DNA of 24,596 bases from CAZUHK01 sp964620345 (GCA_964620345.1 CAZUHK010000023.1:1-24596), one strand, 5' to 3'. Counted from the first letter of the stretch, positions 16,658 to 23,645 are shown. Numbers and translations: made by a program. Notes: generated by a model not told the origin, from the sequence alone.

Positions 16658-16873
16658 ATGGGCGAAGCATTCACCATCCATCTAAGTGACCGCGATCTGG
16701 CCGAGGTCAAGAAGCTGGCGCGCGACCGAGGCATTTCGTGTGACGAGGCCGCGGCCGAGGTCGTGCGTGGATCACTCGCCTGGCAGCGGCTGGAGGCGGA
16801 GGTCGAGCCGCTGAGGCGGCGGGCCGCAGAGATGGGCATCACCGAAGACGATATTCTGAACTGGCCATCGTGA
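16658..16873 (+). CDS. Putative ribbon-helix-helix antitoxin
   Basis: This 71-residue protein starts with a beta-strand-like segment (FTIHLSDRDL) and two helices (AEVKKLARDRGISCDEAA, then AAEVVRGSL), the pattern of a ribbon-helix-helix DNA-binding dimer. A charged helix and the tail GITEDDILNWPS follow, likely the toxin-binding part. Such antitoxins neutralise PIN toxins and repress their own operon. Its stop overlaps the PIN gene start by 4 nt (GTGA), the standard antitoxin-first coupling. No Shine-Dalgarno sequence is seen, and a perfect TATAAT sits 8 nt upstream. The family call is by pattern and context, not by a clear sequence signature. Confidence 0.75.
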   Translation: MGEAFTIHLSDRDLAEVKKLARDRGISCDEAAAEVVRGSLAWQRLEAEVEPLRRRAAEMGITEDDILNWPS

Positions 16874-17271
16874 GGATCGTCCTCGACGCCAACGTTATCA
16901 TCGCGGCGCTCTTGACCGAGGGACGGTGTCGCGAGGTTCTGCGATTGGCCGCGGGTCGTCACGATGCATATGTTTGCCCAGCCATCCTTGATGAGGTCGC
17001 GGAGAAGTTCGCGACCAAGCTCGCGGCGCATGCCGATCGTGTCCGATCGGTAAGCTCGGAGTTGATGCCGCTGGTCCATGTGGTTGAACCCGCGCAGGTT
17101 CCCGGTGACTGCTGCCGAGACCCGGATGATGTGCACGTACTGGGCACCGCGGCCGCGGCGAGCGCCGATCTGATCGTCACCGGCGATGACGACCTGTTGG
17201 TGCTCAAGTCGTTTCGGGGCACCCGGATCATCAGACCATCGGACTTTGTCACGATCGCCGCAAGCTTATGA
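16870..17271 (+). CDS. PIN domain toxin (COG1569-type ribonuclease)
   Basis: PIN proteins are Mg/Mn-dependent ribonucleases that, as toxins, cut tRNA, rRNA or mRNA. The 133 residues show the acidic set: Asp6 in VLDANVIIAALL, Glu42 in ILDEVAEKF, Asp84/86/87 in DPDDVHVLGTAAAASADLIV, and Asp106-108 in TGDDDLLVL. This is the pattern of the COG1569/PIN_3 putative toxin group. It starts at GTG 16870 inside the antitoxin stop, so the two are coupled. All catalytic acids appear present, so the toxin is probably intact. Its stop (17269-17271) directly abuts the stop of the opposite-strand gene at 17272. Its target cannot be read from sequence. Confidence 0.88.
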   Translation: MRIVLDANVIIAALLTEGRCREVLRLAAGRHDAYVCPAILDEVAEKFATKLAAHADRVRSVSSELMPLVHVVEPAQVPGDCCRDPDDVHVLGTAAAASADLIVTGDDDLLVLKSFRGTRIIRPSDFVTIAASL

Positions 17272-17913
17272 TCACAGCCGCCGCACGGGGAACAGCGCCG
17301 CGCTGCAGCAGCCGTTGCCCAGGCGGTCGTTGATCTCGAAAGCGCGGATCACCGGCGGGGCCACCGCGTAGCCGCGGTCCAGCGCCCGCCGCTCCCATGT
17401 CCGCAGGTCGTGCTCGGCGACCATCTGGTCGGCGGTAAACAGCACCAGCAAAAGCCCGGCGTGAAACAGCCACGGATCCCGGGCCATCTTCTTGACATCG
17501 TGGGTCACCGGCTGAAGCAGTTCGCCCGAGTACCCGCCGAACGGTCCTTCGGTGGTGAACTGCGCGACGGTCTTGATCTCCAGCCAGAACGCCGCCTCCA
17601 GCGGCACCGCTCGCTCGTCGGCGAACAGCGTCGCCTCGGCGTCGGGCTCCAGCAGCGGCCGATCGTCGGCCGTGAGCACCACGTCGCACCGCTTGCCTTC
17701 GCTGCGACGCCGGCGCGTGCGGTCCGCGGGGTAGCGCTGCTCGGGCCAGACGCCGAAGCCCGCGGTGCGCAGGCCCCGCTGAATCAGCGGGTGCAGGCCC
17801 AGCTCGTCGAGCGCGTCGATGCTGTAGACCGCCTGCTCCAGGTCGTCCGCCGCGGCGCGGCCCTGCAGCTCGCCCGCGACCGCTTCAACGATCTGCACCG
17901 CGTCCCAGTTCAT
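17272..17913 (-). CDS. Unrecognised protein with possible PD-(D/E)XK nuclease pattern
   Basis: I do not recognise this 213-residue protein. Two helices (about 1-40) precede GLHPLIQRGLRTAGFGVWPE. Asp77 lies in RCDVVLTADD, and the strand FWLEIKTVAQF carries Glu112-x-Lys114. The order helix, strand with Asp, then ExK about 35 residues later is the core of PD-(D/E)XK nucleases and of some restriction-like proteins. A later Lys/Arg-rich helix (HDVKKMARDP) and hydrophobic strand (HAGLLLVLFTAD) also fit. It is soluble, with no signal peptide or membrane helix. I chose ATG 17913 because an in-frame extension to 17955 is not protein-like and TATGAT lies 6 nt upstream. Its gene abuts the PIN toxin gene tail-to-tail. 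Nuclease function is inference. Confidence 0.7.
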   Translation of the reverse strand: MNWDAVQIVEAVAGELQGRAAADDLEQAVYSIDALDELGLHPLIQRGLRTAGFGVWPEQRYPADRTRRRRSEGKRCDVVLTADDRPLLEPDAEATLFADERAVPLEAAFWLEIKTVAQFTTEGPFGGYSGELLQPVTHDVKKMARDPWLFHAGLLLVLFTADQMVAEHDLRTWERRALDRGYAVAPPVIRAFEINDRLGNGCCSAALFPVRRL

Positions 17914-17919
17914 AGACTG

Positions 17920-17925
17920 ATCATA
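17920..17925 (-). promoter_or_regulatory. -10 box 6 nt before the nuclease-like gene
   Basis: On the minus strand TATGAT is followed by six bases and then ATG (17913). No Shine-Dalgarno sequence is present. The placement predicts a leaderless mRNA. It lies about 40 nt from the oppositely oriented -10 box of the deacetylase gene. Confidence 0.45.
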
Positions 17926-17965
17926 CCATCGCCTCCCGCGAGGCGCGACGGCCAAGCCGAACGGG

Positions 17966-17971
17966 TAGACT
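17966..17971 (+). promoter_or_regulatory. -10 box 7 nt before the deacetylase gene
   Basis: TAGACT is followed by seven bases and ATG (17979). No ribosome-binding site and no clear -35 are present. This is consistent with a leaderless transcript. Confidence 0.4.
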
Positions 17972-17978
17972 GTGTACT

Positions 17979-18929
17979 ATGGCAGTCGGACTGGTACACG
18001 ACGATCGTTTTGCGAAGCATGAGACCGGCCCCACGCACCCCGAGCGCCCCGCGCGGTTGGCGGCGATTCACAAGCGCCTCCAAGCCGACGGCTGGCTGGA
18101 GAAACTGACGCGGATTGAGCCGAAGAACGCGACGATCGACGCGATCGGCCGGGTACACGACACAGACTACATCCAGCGCGTGCGGCAAGCGTGCGCTCAG
18201 GGCCAGGCCTTCATGGATTCGCCCGACTCACCGATCTGCAAGGCCAGTTACGACATCGCGCTGCTCGCGGCCGGCGGCGTGATGCAGGCGGTGGACCAGG
18301 TCATGGCCGGCAAGGTGGATCACGCCTTTTGTGCCGTGCGCCCGCCGGGCCACCACGCCGAGCACAAGCGGGCGATGGGCTTTTGCCTGTTCAACAACAT
18401 CGCCATTGCCGCCGAGCACCTGATCGACACGCACCAGTTCAAGCGCATTGCGATCATCGACTTCGACGTACACCACGGCAACGGCACGCAGCACAGCTTT
18501 GAGGACCGGGCCGATGTGCTGTTTATGAGTTGCCACGAACATCCCAAGTTCCAGTTCCCCGGCACCGGCTACGAGCACGAGCGCGGCTCGGGCGATGGGC
18601 TGGGCTACACCGTCAACTGCCCGATGATGCCCGGCAGCGGCGACGCGGTCGCGCACGACATCTTCACCCAAACGTTCCTGCCCAAGCTCGCGGAGTACAA
18701 GCCGCAGTTCCTGCTGATCAGCGCGGGGTTCGACGCGATCGAGTCCGACCCGCTGGGCGGGCTGACGATGACGTACAAGGGCTTCGTGTGGATGGCCCAG
18801 CAGCTCAAGCAGGCCGCGGCGGCGCACTGCGAGGGCCGGGTCGTGAGCGTGCTGGAAGGCGGCTACGACCTGAACGCCCTGGCGCGGTGCGTGAGTGAAC
18901 ACATCGGCGTGCTCGCCGGTAAGATGTAA
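17979..18929 (+). CDS. Histone deacetylase family (class II-like) hydrolase
   Basis: This is a zinc amidohydrolase of the arginase/deacetylase fold, 316 residues. Motifs are THPERPARL (20s), PPGHHAEHKRAMGFCLFNN (His125 and His126 as the charge-relay pair), IIDFDVHHGNGTQ (zinc ligands Asp163 and His165), SAGFDAIESDPLGG (zinc ligand Asp252) and EGGYDL (Tyr296, transition-state residue). All active-site residues are present. Bacterial members remove acetyl groups from acetylated lysines, acetylpolyamines or acetoin-related targets. The real substrate here cannot be told, and AcuC is one possibility. The next gene begins 2 nt after the stop, so it probably heads an operon with the two YkgJ-like genes. 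Confidence 0.93.
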   Translation: MAVGLVHDDRFAKHETGPTHPERPARLAAIHKRLQADGWLEKLTRIEPKNATIDAIGRVHDTDYIQRVRQACAQGQAFMDSPDSPICKASYDIALLAAGGVMQAVDQVMAGKVDHAFCAVRPPGHHAEHKRAMGFCLFNNIAIAAEHLIDTHQFKRIAIIDFDVHHGNGTQHSFEDRADVLFMSCHEHPKFQFPGTGYEHERGSGDGLGYTVNCPMMPGSGDAVAHDIFTQTFLPKLAEYKPQFLLISAGFDAIESDPLGGLTMTYKGFVWMAQQLKQAAAAHCEGRVVSVLEGGYDLNALARCVSEHIGVLAGKM

Positions 18930-18931
18930 AC

Positions 18932-19396
18932 ATGGGACGCGATGACACCGTGCTGGGCGAGTGGTACGCCGAGGGGCTGCGCTTTTCGTGTACGCAGTGC
19001 GGCAACTGCTGCACCGGACCGACCGGCTTCGTCTGGTACACCCCCGACGAGGCCGAGCGTATCGCCGCGCATCTGGGCATCAGCGTCGCGCAGTTCGAGC
19101 GCCGGTACGCCCGGACCGTGCGCGGCCGGCGCTCGCTGGGGGAGAACAAGACGAAGTTCGGCTACGACTGCGTTTTTCTTACGCGCGACGCCGATGGCAA
19201 GGCCGGCTGCTCGATCTATCCGGTGCGCCCGATGCAGTGCCGCACCTGGCCGTTCTGGCCGGAGAACCTGGCCAGCCCCGAACATTATCTTCAGGCGGCG
19301 CGGACGTGTCCGGGCATGCGGCGCGGCCTGGAAGGCGAAGGCACATTCGTACCGATCCAGCAGATCCGCATCCGACGGGATGCGACCGATGAGTGA
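18932..19396 (+). CDS. YkgJ family cysteine cluster protein (first of a pair)
   Basis: This 154-residue protein belongs to the CxxCxxCC family, thought to bind zinc or iron. The cluster CTQCGNCC is at residues 20-27. Further cysteines are at 80 (YDCVFL), 93 (GCSIYPVRPMQC, with C103) and 126, the normal family arrangement SIYxxRPxxCRxxPF. Biochemical function is not settled. It follows the deacetylase stop by 2 nt and overlaps the next gene by 8 nt, so all three are probably cotranslated. TAAGAT lies 6 nt before the ATG and could also serve as a leaderless promoter, though it overlaps the end of the upstream coding sequence and may be coincidence. Confidence 0.88.
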   Translation: MGRDDTVLGEWYAEGLRFSCTQCGNCCTGPTGFVWYTPDEAERIAAHLGISVAQFERRYARTVRGRRSLGENKTKFGYDCVFLTRDADGKAGCSIYPVRPMQCRTWPFWPENLASPEHYLQAARTCPGMRRGLEGEGTFVPIQQIRIRRDATDE

Positions 19397-19889
19397 GCGC
19401 GCGGCCTGGGGCCAGTGGTTCGCCGCGGCCGGCCGAGACGATGTCCACGCCGCGCTGATCGACTTTTACCAACGCCTCGACGCGGACATCCGATCCCGCG
19501 GCCCCACATGCTGGCTCAGCGGCAAGTGCTGCTCGTTCGATACCTACGGCCATCGACTCTACGCGACGGGCCTGGAGATCGCCTGGCTCGTGCAACAGCT
19601 CGACACCGCGGGTCGCGCACGACTGGCCGCTGCCGAACTGCCGGCGATGGACGGTTGCCCGTTTCAGATTGACAAGCTGTGTACGACCCACGCGCTGCGG
19701 CCGCTGGGCTGTCGGGTTTTCTTCTGCGATCCGTCCGCGCAGGGCTGGCAGAACGACCTTTACGAGCGCCATTTGGCCGAGCTTCGCGCGATGCATCGGC
19801 GACTCGGGGTGCCGTACGCCTATGTGGAATGGCGTCGGGGCCTCAGCGGGGCGCGGGCGTCGCTGGCGCGTTCGTCTACGTCGCCATGA
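19389..19889 (+). CDS. Second, divergent YkgJ-like cysteine cluster protein
   Basis: The 166 residues contain a related but altered cluster. CWLSGKCC (Cys41, 47, 48) replaces CxxCxxCC. GCPFQIDKLC follows (Cys90, 98), then HALRPLGCRVFFCDP (Cys108, 113), which parallels the RPxxCRxxPF region of the upstream protein. It therefore looks like a diverged tandem partner whose first motif has different Cys spacing. ATG 19389 overlaps the upstream stop by 8 nt (stop 19394-19396). Its 3' end overlaps the opposite aldo/keto reductase gene by 14 bp. Metal binding is inferred from the cysteines, and the reaction is unknown. Confidence 0.82.
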   Translation: MSERAAWGQWFAAAGRDDVHAALIDFYQRLDADIRSRGPTCWLSGKCCSFDTYGHRLYATGLEIAWLVQQLDTAGRARLAAAELPAMDGCPFQIDKLCTTHALRPLGCRVFFCDPSAQGWQNDLYERHLAELRAMHRRLGVPYAYVEWRRGLSGARASLARSSTSP

Positions 19890-20862
19890 TCTGGTCGATT
19901 CGTGCCAGTTCCTGATCGCTGAACGTGAGGTTGCCCAGCGCCGCGACGTTCTCCTGGATCTGCTCGGGTCGGCTGGCGCCGATCAGGGCGCTGCTCACCC
20001 GCGCGTCGCGGAGCACCCACGCCAGCGCCATCTGCGCCATGCTCTGATCGCGCCCGGCGGCGATGTCGTTCAGCCGCCGCACCTTGGCAACGATTTGCTG
20101 GGTGATGTGCTCGGTCTGAAGCGTGCCGTGCGGATTGGCCGCGCGCGAGTTTTCGGGCACCCCTTCGAGGTACTTGTTGGTCAGCATCCCCTGGGCCAGC
20201 GGGCAGAACGCGATGATGCCCAAGCCCAGACGCTCGGCGTCGTCGATCAGATCGGTCTCGATCCGTCGGTTGAACAGGTTGTAGCTGGGCTGATGGATGA
20301 TCAGCGGCGTGTTCATCTCGCGGGCGATCTTCGCCGCCTCGACCGTCTTGGCCGCGCTGTAGCTGCTGATGCCCACGTACAGCGCCTTGCCGTGGCGGAC
20401 CAGCGTGTCCAGCGCGCCGATCGTTTCCTCCAGCGGGGTGTTCGCATCGAACCGGTGCGAATAGAAAATGTCGAAATACGCCAGCCCCATCCGCTTGAGC
20501 GATTGATCGCAACTGGCGATCACGTACTTGCGCGAGCCGAACTCGCCGTACGGCCCGGGCCACATCCGGTAGCCGGCTTTGTTGGAGATGACCAGCTCAT
20601 CGCGATGGTCGGCGAAATCCTCGCGAAGGATGCGGCCGACGTTCGTCTCGGCCGAGCCCGGCGGCGGGCCGTAGTTGTTCGCCAGGTCGAAGTGTGTCAC
20701 GCCCAGGTCGAACGCCCGGCCCAACATCGCACGCGCGGTGTCCGGGTCGGCTTGGTCGCCGAAGTTGTTCCAGCAGCCCAGCGAGATCGCCGGCAGCAGC
20801 AGGCCGCTCCGCCCGCAGCGGCGGTAGTGCATGTGGTCGTAACGCGATTGATCAAATTCCAA
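19876..20862 (-). CDS. yghZ: Aldo/keto reductase, L-glyceraldehyde 3-phosphate reductase-like (YghZ)
   Basis: This is an NADPH-dependent reductase of the AKR14/YghZ type, which in E. coli reduces L-glyceraldehyde 3-phosphate and methylglyoxal. The 328 residues align along their length: YRRCGRSGLLLPAISLGCW, THFDLANNYGPPPGSAETN, VISNKAGYRMWPGPYG, SHRFDANTPLEETIGALD, HQPSYNLFNRR, and GASRPEQIQENVAAL at the NADP end. The catalytic tetrad is Asp59, Tyr64, Lys95 and His136. I chose a TTG start at 20862 because AGGAG lies exactly 8 nt upstream and the resulting EFDQSRYDHMHYR aligns with the YghZ N-terminus. Its promoter region is shared with the divergent GHMP kinase gene. Confidence 0.92.
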   Translation of the reverse strand: MEFDQSRYDHMHYRRCGRSGLLLPAISLGCWNNFGDQADPDTARAMLGRAFDLGVTHFDLANNYGPPPGSAETNVGRILREDFADHRDELVISNKAGYRMWPGPYGEFGSRKYVIASCDQSLKRMGLAYFDIFYSHRFDANTPLEETIGALDTLVRHGKALYVGISSYSAAKTVEAAKIAREMNTPLIIHQPSYNLFNRRIETDLIDDAERLGLGIIAFCPLAQGMLTNKYLEGVPENSRAANPHGTLQTEHITQQIVAKVRRLNDIAAGRDQSMAQMALAWVLRDARVSSALIGASRPEQIQENVAALGNLTFSDQELARIDQIMAT

Positions 20863-20870
20863 AACACGCT

Positions 20871-20875
20871 CTCCT
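20871..20875 (-). promoter_or_regulatory. Ribosome-binding site that sets a TTG start
   Basis: AGGAG on the minus strand, 8 nt before TTG at 20862-20860. No ATG or GTG in frame has a comparable site. The nearest ATG (residue 11) would cut the conserved N-terminus short. Confidence 0.7.
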
Positions 20876-20903
20876 AACCGGATCGTTGAGTTGAGCCGAT
20901 CAG

Positions 20904-20909
20904 TATAAT
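20904..20909 (+). promoter_or_regulatory. Perfect -10 box before the sugar kinase-galU operon
   Basis: TATAAT lies 38 nt before the GHMP kinase ATG, with AAGAGGAACAAGGGAA in between acting as ribosome site. Two TTGAG sequences upstream are too close (12 and 7 nt) to be normal -35 boxes. Confidence 0.5.
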
Positions 20910-20947
20910 GGCCGCCCCCGATCAAGAGGAACAAGGGAACCATCCGC

Positions 20948-21949
20948 ATGCTCATCCACGCCAAGGCCCATGCCCGCGTCGGCCTGATCGGAAACCCCTC
21001 CGACGGTTACTTCGGCAAGACGCTCTCCGTGATCGTCCGCAATTTCGGCGCGACCGTCACCGTCTTCGAATCGCCCCGGCTCACCATCCTGCCCCACGAG
21101 TCCGACCGCAGCGATTTCACCGGCATCGCCGACCTGATCAACGACGTGCAGCTCAACGGTTACTACGGCGGGCTGCGGCTGATCAAGGCGGCGATCAAAC
21201 GCTTCCACGACTTCTGCAGCGAGCAGGGCATCCCGCTGGACGGCCGCAACTTCTCCATCGAGTACCACACCAACGTGCCGGTTCGCGTCGGCCTGGCCGG
21301 CTCCAGCGCGATCGTCACCGCGACGATCAAGGCGCTGATGGCGTTCTACGGCGTGCAGATCGCCAAGCCGATCCTGCCCAACCTCGCCCTCAGCGTCGAG
21401 CTGGACGAACTGGGCATCGGCGCGGGCCTGCAGGACCGCGTCATCCAGGTCTACGAAAACGCCGTCTTCATGGACTTCGACAAGCAGTTGATGGACAAGC
21501 AGGGCTTCGGCCATTACGAGCCGATCGATCCGGCCAAGCTGCCGCCGCTGTTCGTGGCGTACCGCCCGTTGCTGGCCGAGGGCACCGAGGTGCCGCACAA
21601 CGACCTGCGCGGCCGCTATCGCCGCGGCGAACCGAAGGTGCTCGAAGCGATCACGCAGTTCGCCGATTACGCTCAGCAGGCCCGCGACCTGATCGTCGCG
21701 GGCAAGGGTGATCAGATCGGCCCGCTGATGGACGCCAACTTCGACCTGCGCTGCCGCATCATGCAGATCAGCGAGGGCAACAAGCAACTGGTCGACGCCG
21801 GGCGCAGGCAAGGCGCGGCGGTGAAGTTCGCCGGCAGCGGCGGGGCGGTCGTCGGCTGCTACGATGGCGACCCGGCGCGGCTGGAGCGCATCATCGCGGC
21901 CTACCGCGAGCTCGACGCCAACGTCATCGTCCCGGAAGTCATGCCGTGA
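20948..21949 (+). CDS. GHMP kinase resembling plant-type glucuronokinase
   Basis: This 333-residue sugar kinase resembles, from memory, plant glucuronokinase, which phosphorylates D-glucuronate at C1. Shared features are ARVGLIGNPSDGYFGKTLS at the N-terminus and LNGYYGGLRLIKAA. The GHMP ATP motif is PVRVGLAGSSAIVTA (residues 111-125). GAGLQDRVIQVY at 159-169 contains the likely catalytic Asp163, with MDFDKQLMDKQGFG, NFDLRCR and the motif 3 KFAGSGGAVVGCY (293-305) after it. It is coupled by a 4-nt GTGA overlap to galU, which would turn a sugar 1-phosphate into a UDP-sugar, so a 1-kinase role fits. Another anomeric kinase specificity (for example galacturonate or a heptose) cannot be excluded. 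Confidence 0.85.
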   Translation: MLIHAKAHARVGLIGNPSDGYFGKTLSVIVRNFGATVTVFESPRLTILPHESDRSDFTGIADLINDVQLNGYYGGLRLIKAAIKRFHDFCSEQGIPLDGRNFSIEYHTNVPVRVGLAGSSAIVTATIKALMAFYGVQIAKPILPNLALSVELDELGIGAGLQDRVIQVYENAVFMDFDKQLMDKQGFGHYEPIDPAKLPPLFVAYRPLLAEGTEVPHNDLRGRYRRGEPKVLEAITQFADYAQQARDLIVAGKGDQIGPLMDANFDLRCRIMQISEGNKQLVDAGRRQGAAVKFAGSGGAVVGCYDGDPARLERIIAAYRELDANVIVPEVMP

Positions 21950-22842
21950 GCCGTGTGCGCAAGGCCGTCATCCCCGCCGCGGGCTTCGGCACGCGCCTGC
22001 TGCCGGCGACCAAGGCCGTGCCCAAGGAAATGCTGCCGGTCCTCGACAAGCCGGTCATCCAGTACGTCGTCGAAGAAGCGCTCGCCAGCGGCATCGATCA
22101 CCTCATCATCGTCATCAGCCAGGGCAAGCAGCCGCTGCGCGATCACCTGGCCGACGACCCACAGCTCGAAGCGTTCCTGCACGATCGCGGCAAGGATGAA
22201 GCGCTGCAACGGGTGCATGACATCGCGCGAGGCGCTCGCATCGAGTACGTCATCCAGCACGAGCAGAAGGGCCTGGGCCACGCGATCTTTACGGCGCGAG
22301 ACGCGGTGGCCGGCGAGCCGTTCGCCGTGCTGCTGGGCGACACGATCATCACCCCCGACGCCGGCAAGCCCGCGGGCCTGGCGCAGTTGCTGGCGGTGCA
22401 CGAGCGCCACGGCTCCAGCGTCGTTGCCGTCCGTCGCGTGCCGCGCGAGTGGGTCACGCGCTACGGCATCGTCGAGGGCAAACCGACCGAGCAGGACGCC
22501 CGCCTGTACCGCCTGCATCGGCTGATCGAAAAGCCCGCGGTCGACGAAGCGCCGACCAACCTCGCCATCGCCGGCCGCTACGTCTTTGCCCCCGACATCT
22601 TCGATGAGCTGGCCGAAGCCAAGGCCGGCAAAGGCGGCGAGATTCAACTGACCGATTCGATGAACGCCCTGGCCGCGCGCCAGCCCATGCACGCGCTGCT
22701 GTGGCGCGCCGCCCGCTTCGACATCGGCAATCGGCTCGATTACGTCAAGTGCATCGCCGAACTGGCGCTGCGCGACGAGTCGCTCGCGGGGGAACTGCGG
22801 CCCTGGCTGGTCGAGTTGATCGATCAGACCCGCCCGATGTAG
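21946..22842 (+). CDS. galU: UTP-glucose-1-phosphate uridylyltransferase
   Basis: GalU makes UDP-glucose from UTP and glucose 1-phosphate for polysaccharide and glycan synthesis. The 298 residues carry the nucleotidyltransferase signature VIPAAGFGTRLLPATKAVPKE, then LPVLDKPVIQYVVEEA, HEQKGLGHAIFTAR, VLLGDTII (metal-binding Asp), VTRYGIVEG, RLIEKP and GGEIQLTDSM. Length matches the family (about 290-300). It starts at GTG 21946 inside the GHMP kinase stop (TGA 21947-21949), so it is translationally coupled. That pairing suggests its substrate range may include the kinase's product, such as glucuronate 1-phosphate. Its last 19 bp overlap efp on the opposite strand. Confidence 0.95.
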   Translation: MSRVRKAVIPAAGFGTRLLPATKAVPKEMLPVLDKPVIQYVVEEALASGIDHLIIVISQGKQPLRDHLADDPQLEAFLHDRGKDEALQRVHDIARGARIEYVIQHEQKGLGHAIFTARDAVAGEPFAVLLGDTIITPDAGKPAGLAQLLAVHERHGSSVVAVRRVPREWVTRYGIVEGKPTEQDARLYRLHRLIEKPAVDEAPTNLAIAGRYVFAPDIFDELAEAKAGKGGEIQLTDSMNALAARQPMHALLWRAARFDIGNRLDYVKCIAELALRDESLAGELRPWLVELIDQTRPM

Positions 22843-23378
22843 CTGCCGTCTTCGGTGTTGATCCGCACCATCTCGCCGGTCTCGATGAACGGCGGCACGC
22901 GGGTCTTCAGGCCCGTCTCCAGCTCCGCTTCCTTGAGCTGGTTCGTCGCCGTGGCGCCCTTGACCTGCGGGGCGGTTTCGGTCACCTGCAGATCGACCGC
23001 GGCCGGCAGGTCCATCGACACCGGATTGCCATCGTGCATCAGCACGCTGATCACGGTGTTGGGCTTGATGTAGACCATCTGCTCGCCGACCAGATCGTCC
23101 GGCAGGGTGGCTTGGTCGAAGGTCTCCTGGTCCATGAAGACGTGGCCGGTGGCGTCGGTGTAGAGGTACTCCATCTCGCGGCGGTCGAGGTTGACCTGTT
23201 CGACGTCTTCGCCGGCCCGGAAGCGTTTTTCACTGACCGCGCCGCTGGCCACGCTCTTGAGCTTGGCCTGCACGTAGGCCGGGCCCTTGCCGGGCTTGAC
23301 GTGCTCGGTGCTGCGGATGATGTAAAGCTGGCCGTCCATGTTCAAGGCCATGCCGGGCTTGAGATCGTTGCTGCGCAT
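22824..23378 (-). CDS. efp: Elongation factor P
   Basis: EF-P binds the ribosome next to the P-site and relieves stalling at polyproline stretches. The 184 residues show three beta-barrel domains. An N-terminal KOW-like domain has the loop VKPGKGPAYVQ with Lys31 at the tip, the residue modified in Lys-type EF-P. The central domain is VNLDRREMEYLYTDATGHVFMD. The C-terminal OB domain ends GLKTRVPPFIETGEMVRINTEDG. No modifying enzyme gene (epmA/epmB or earP) is in the window, so the modification type is unknown. ATG 23378 has GGAG eight nt upstream. It ends inside galU on the opposite strand. Confidence 0.96.
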   Translation of the reverse strand: MRSNDLKPGMALNMDGQLYIIRSTEHVKPGKGPAYVQAKLKSVASGAVSEKRFRAGEDVEQVNLDRREMEYLYTDATGHVFMDQETFDQATLPDDLVGEQMVYIKPNTVISVLMHDGNPVSMDLPAAVDLQVTETAPQVKGATATNQLKEAELETGLKTRVPPFIETGEMVRINTEDGSYIGRV

Positions 23379-23501
23379 GCGCGTGGCTCCGGGTGCGGGG
23401 TGGGCGGGAATGGTAGTCGCACCACGGGCCGTGCGCCAAACGCCGAGCCCACCGGCGAGGATCGGCTAAATGTCTTCACCCCGACACTCAGCCCCGTCGC
23501 C

Positions 23502-23529
23502 TTGCGACCGCCGACGACGGGGCTACAAT
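23502..23529 (+). promoter_or_regulatory. Promoter of tRNA-Tyr
   Basis: TTGCGA (23502-23507) and TACAAT (23524-23529) are separated by 16 nt. The predicted start is near 23536, about 13 nt before the mature tRNA 5' end. Confidence 0.55.
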
Positions 23530-23548
23530 GCAACACCGATTCCCTCGC

Positions 23549-23631
23549 GGGCGGATACCCAAGCGGCCAAAGGGGACAGACTGTAAATCTGTTGGCGTAT
23601 GCCTTCGAAGGTTCGAATCCTTCTCCGCCCA
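23549..23631 (+). tRNA. tRNA-Tyr (anticodon GUA)
   Basis: Acceptor stem GGGCGGA (23549-23555) pairs with TCCGCCC (23624-23630), with discriminator A at 23631. The anticodon stem ACAGA/TCTGT (23576-23580, 23588-23592) encloses CTGTAAA, giving anticodon GTA at 23583-23585. A long variable arm with stem GGC/GCC (from 23594) marks a class II tRNA, as bacterial tRNA-Tyr is. The T arm GAAGG-TTCGAAT-CCTTC is complete. CCA is not encoded. The tRNA is the likely integration target of the element whose integrase remnant lies downstream. Confidence 0.97.
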
Positions 23632-23645
23632 CTTCGAGTCAGACG

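Noticed and set aside
23342..23632. A minus-strand frame over tRNA-Tyr with protein-like GGEGFEPSKAYANR
   Set aside because: This is the well-known false protein produced by translating a tRNA-Tyr gene in antisense.
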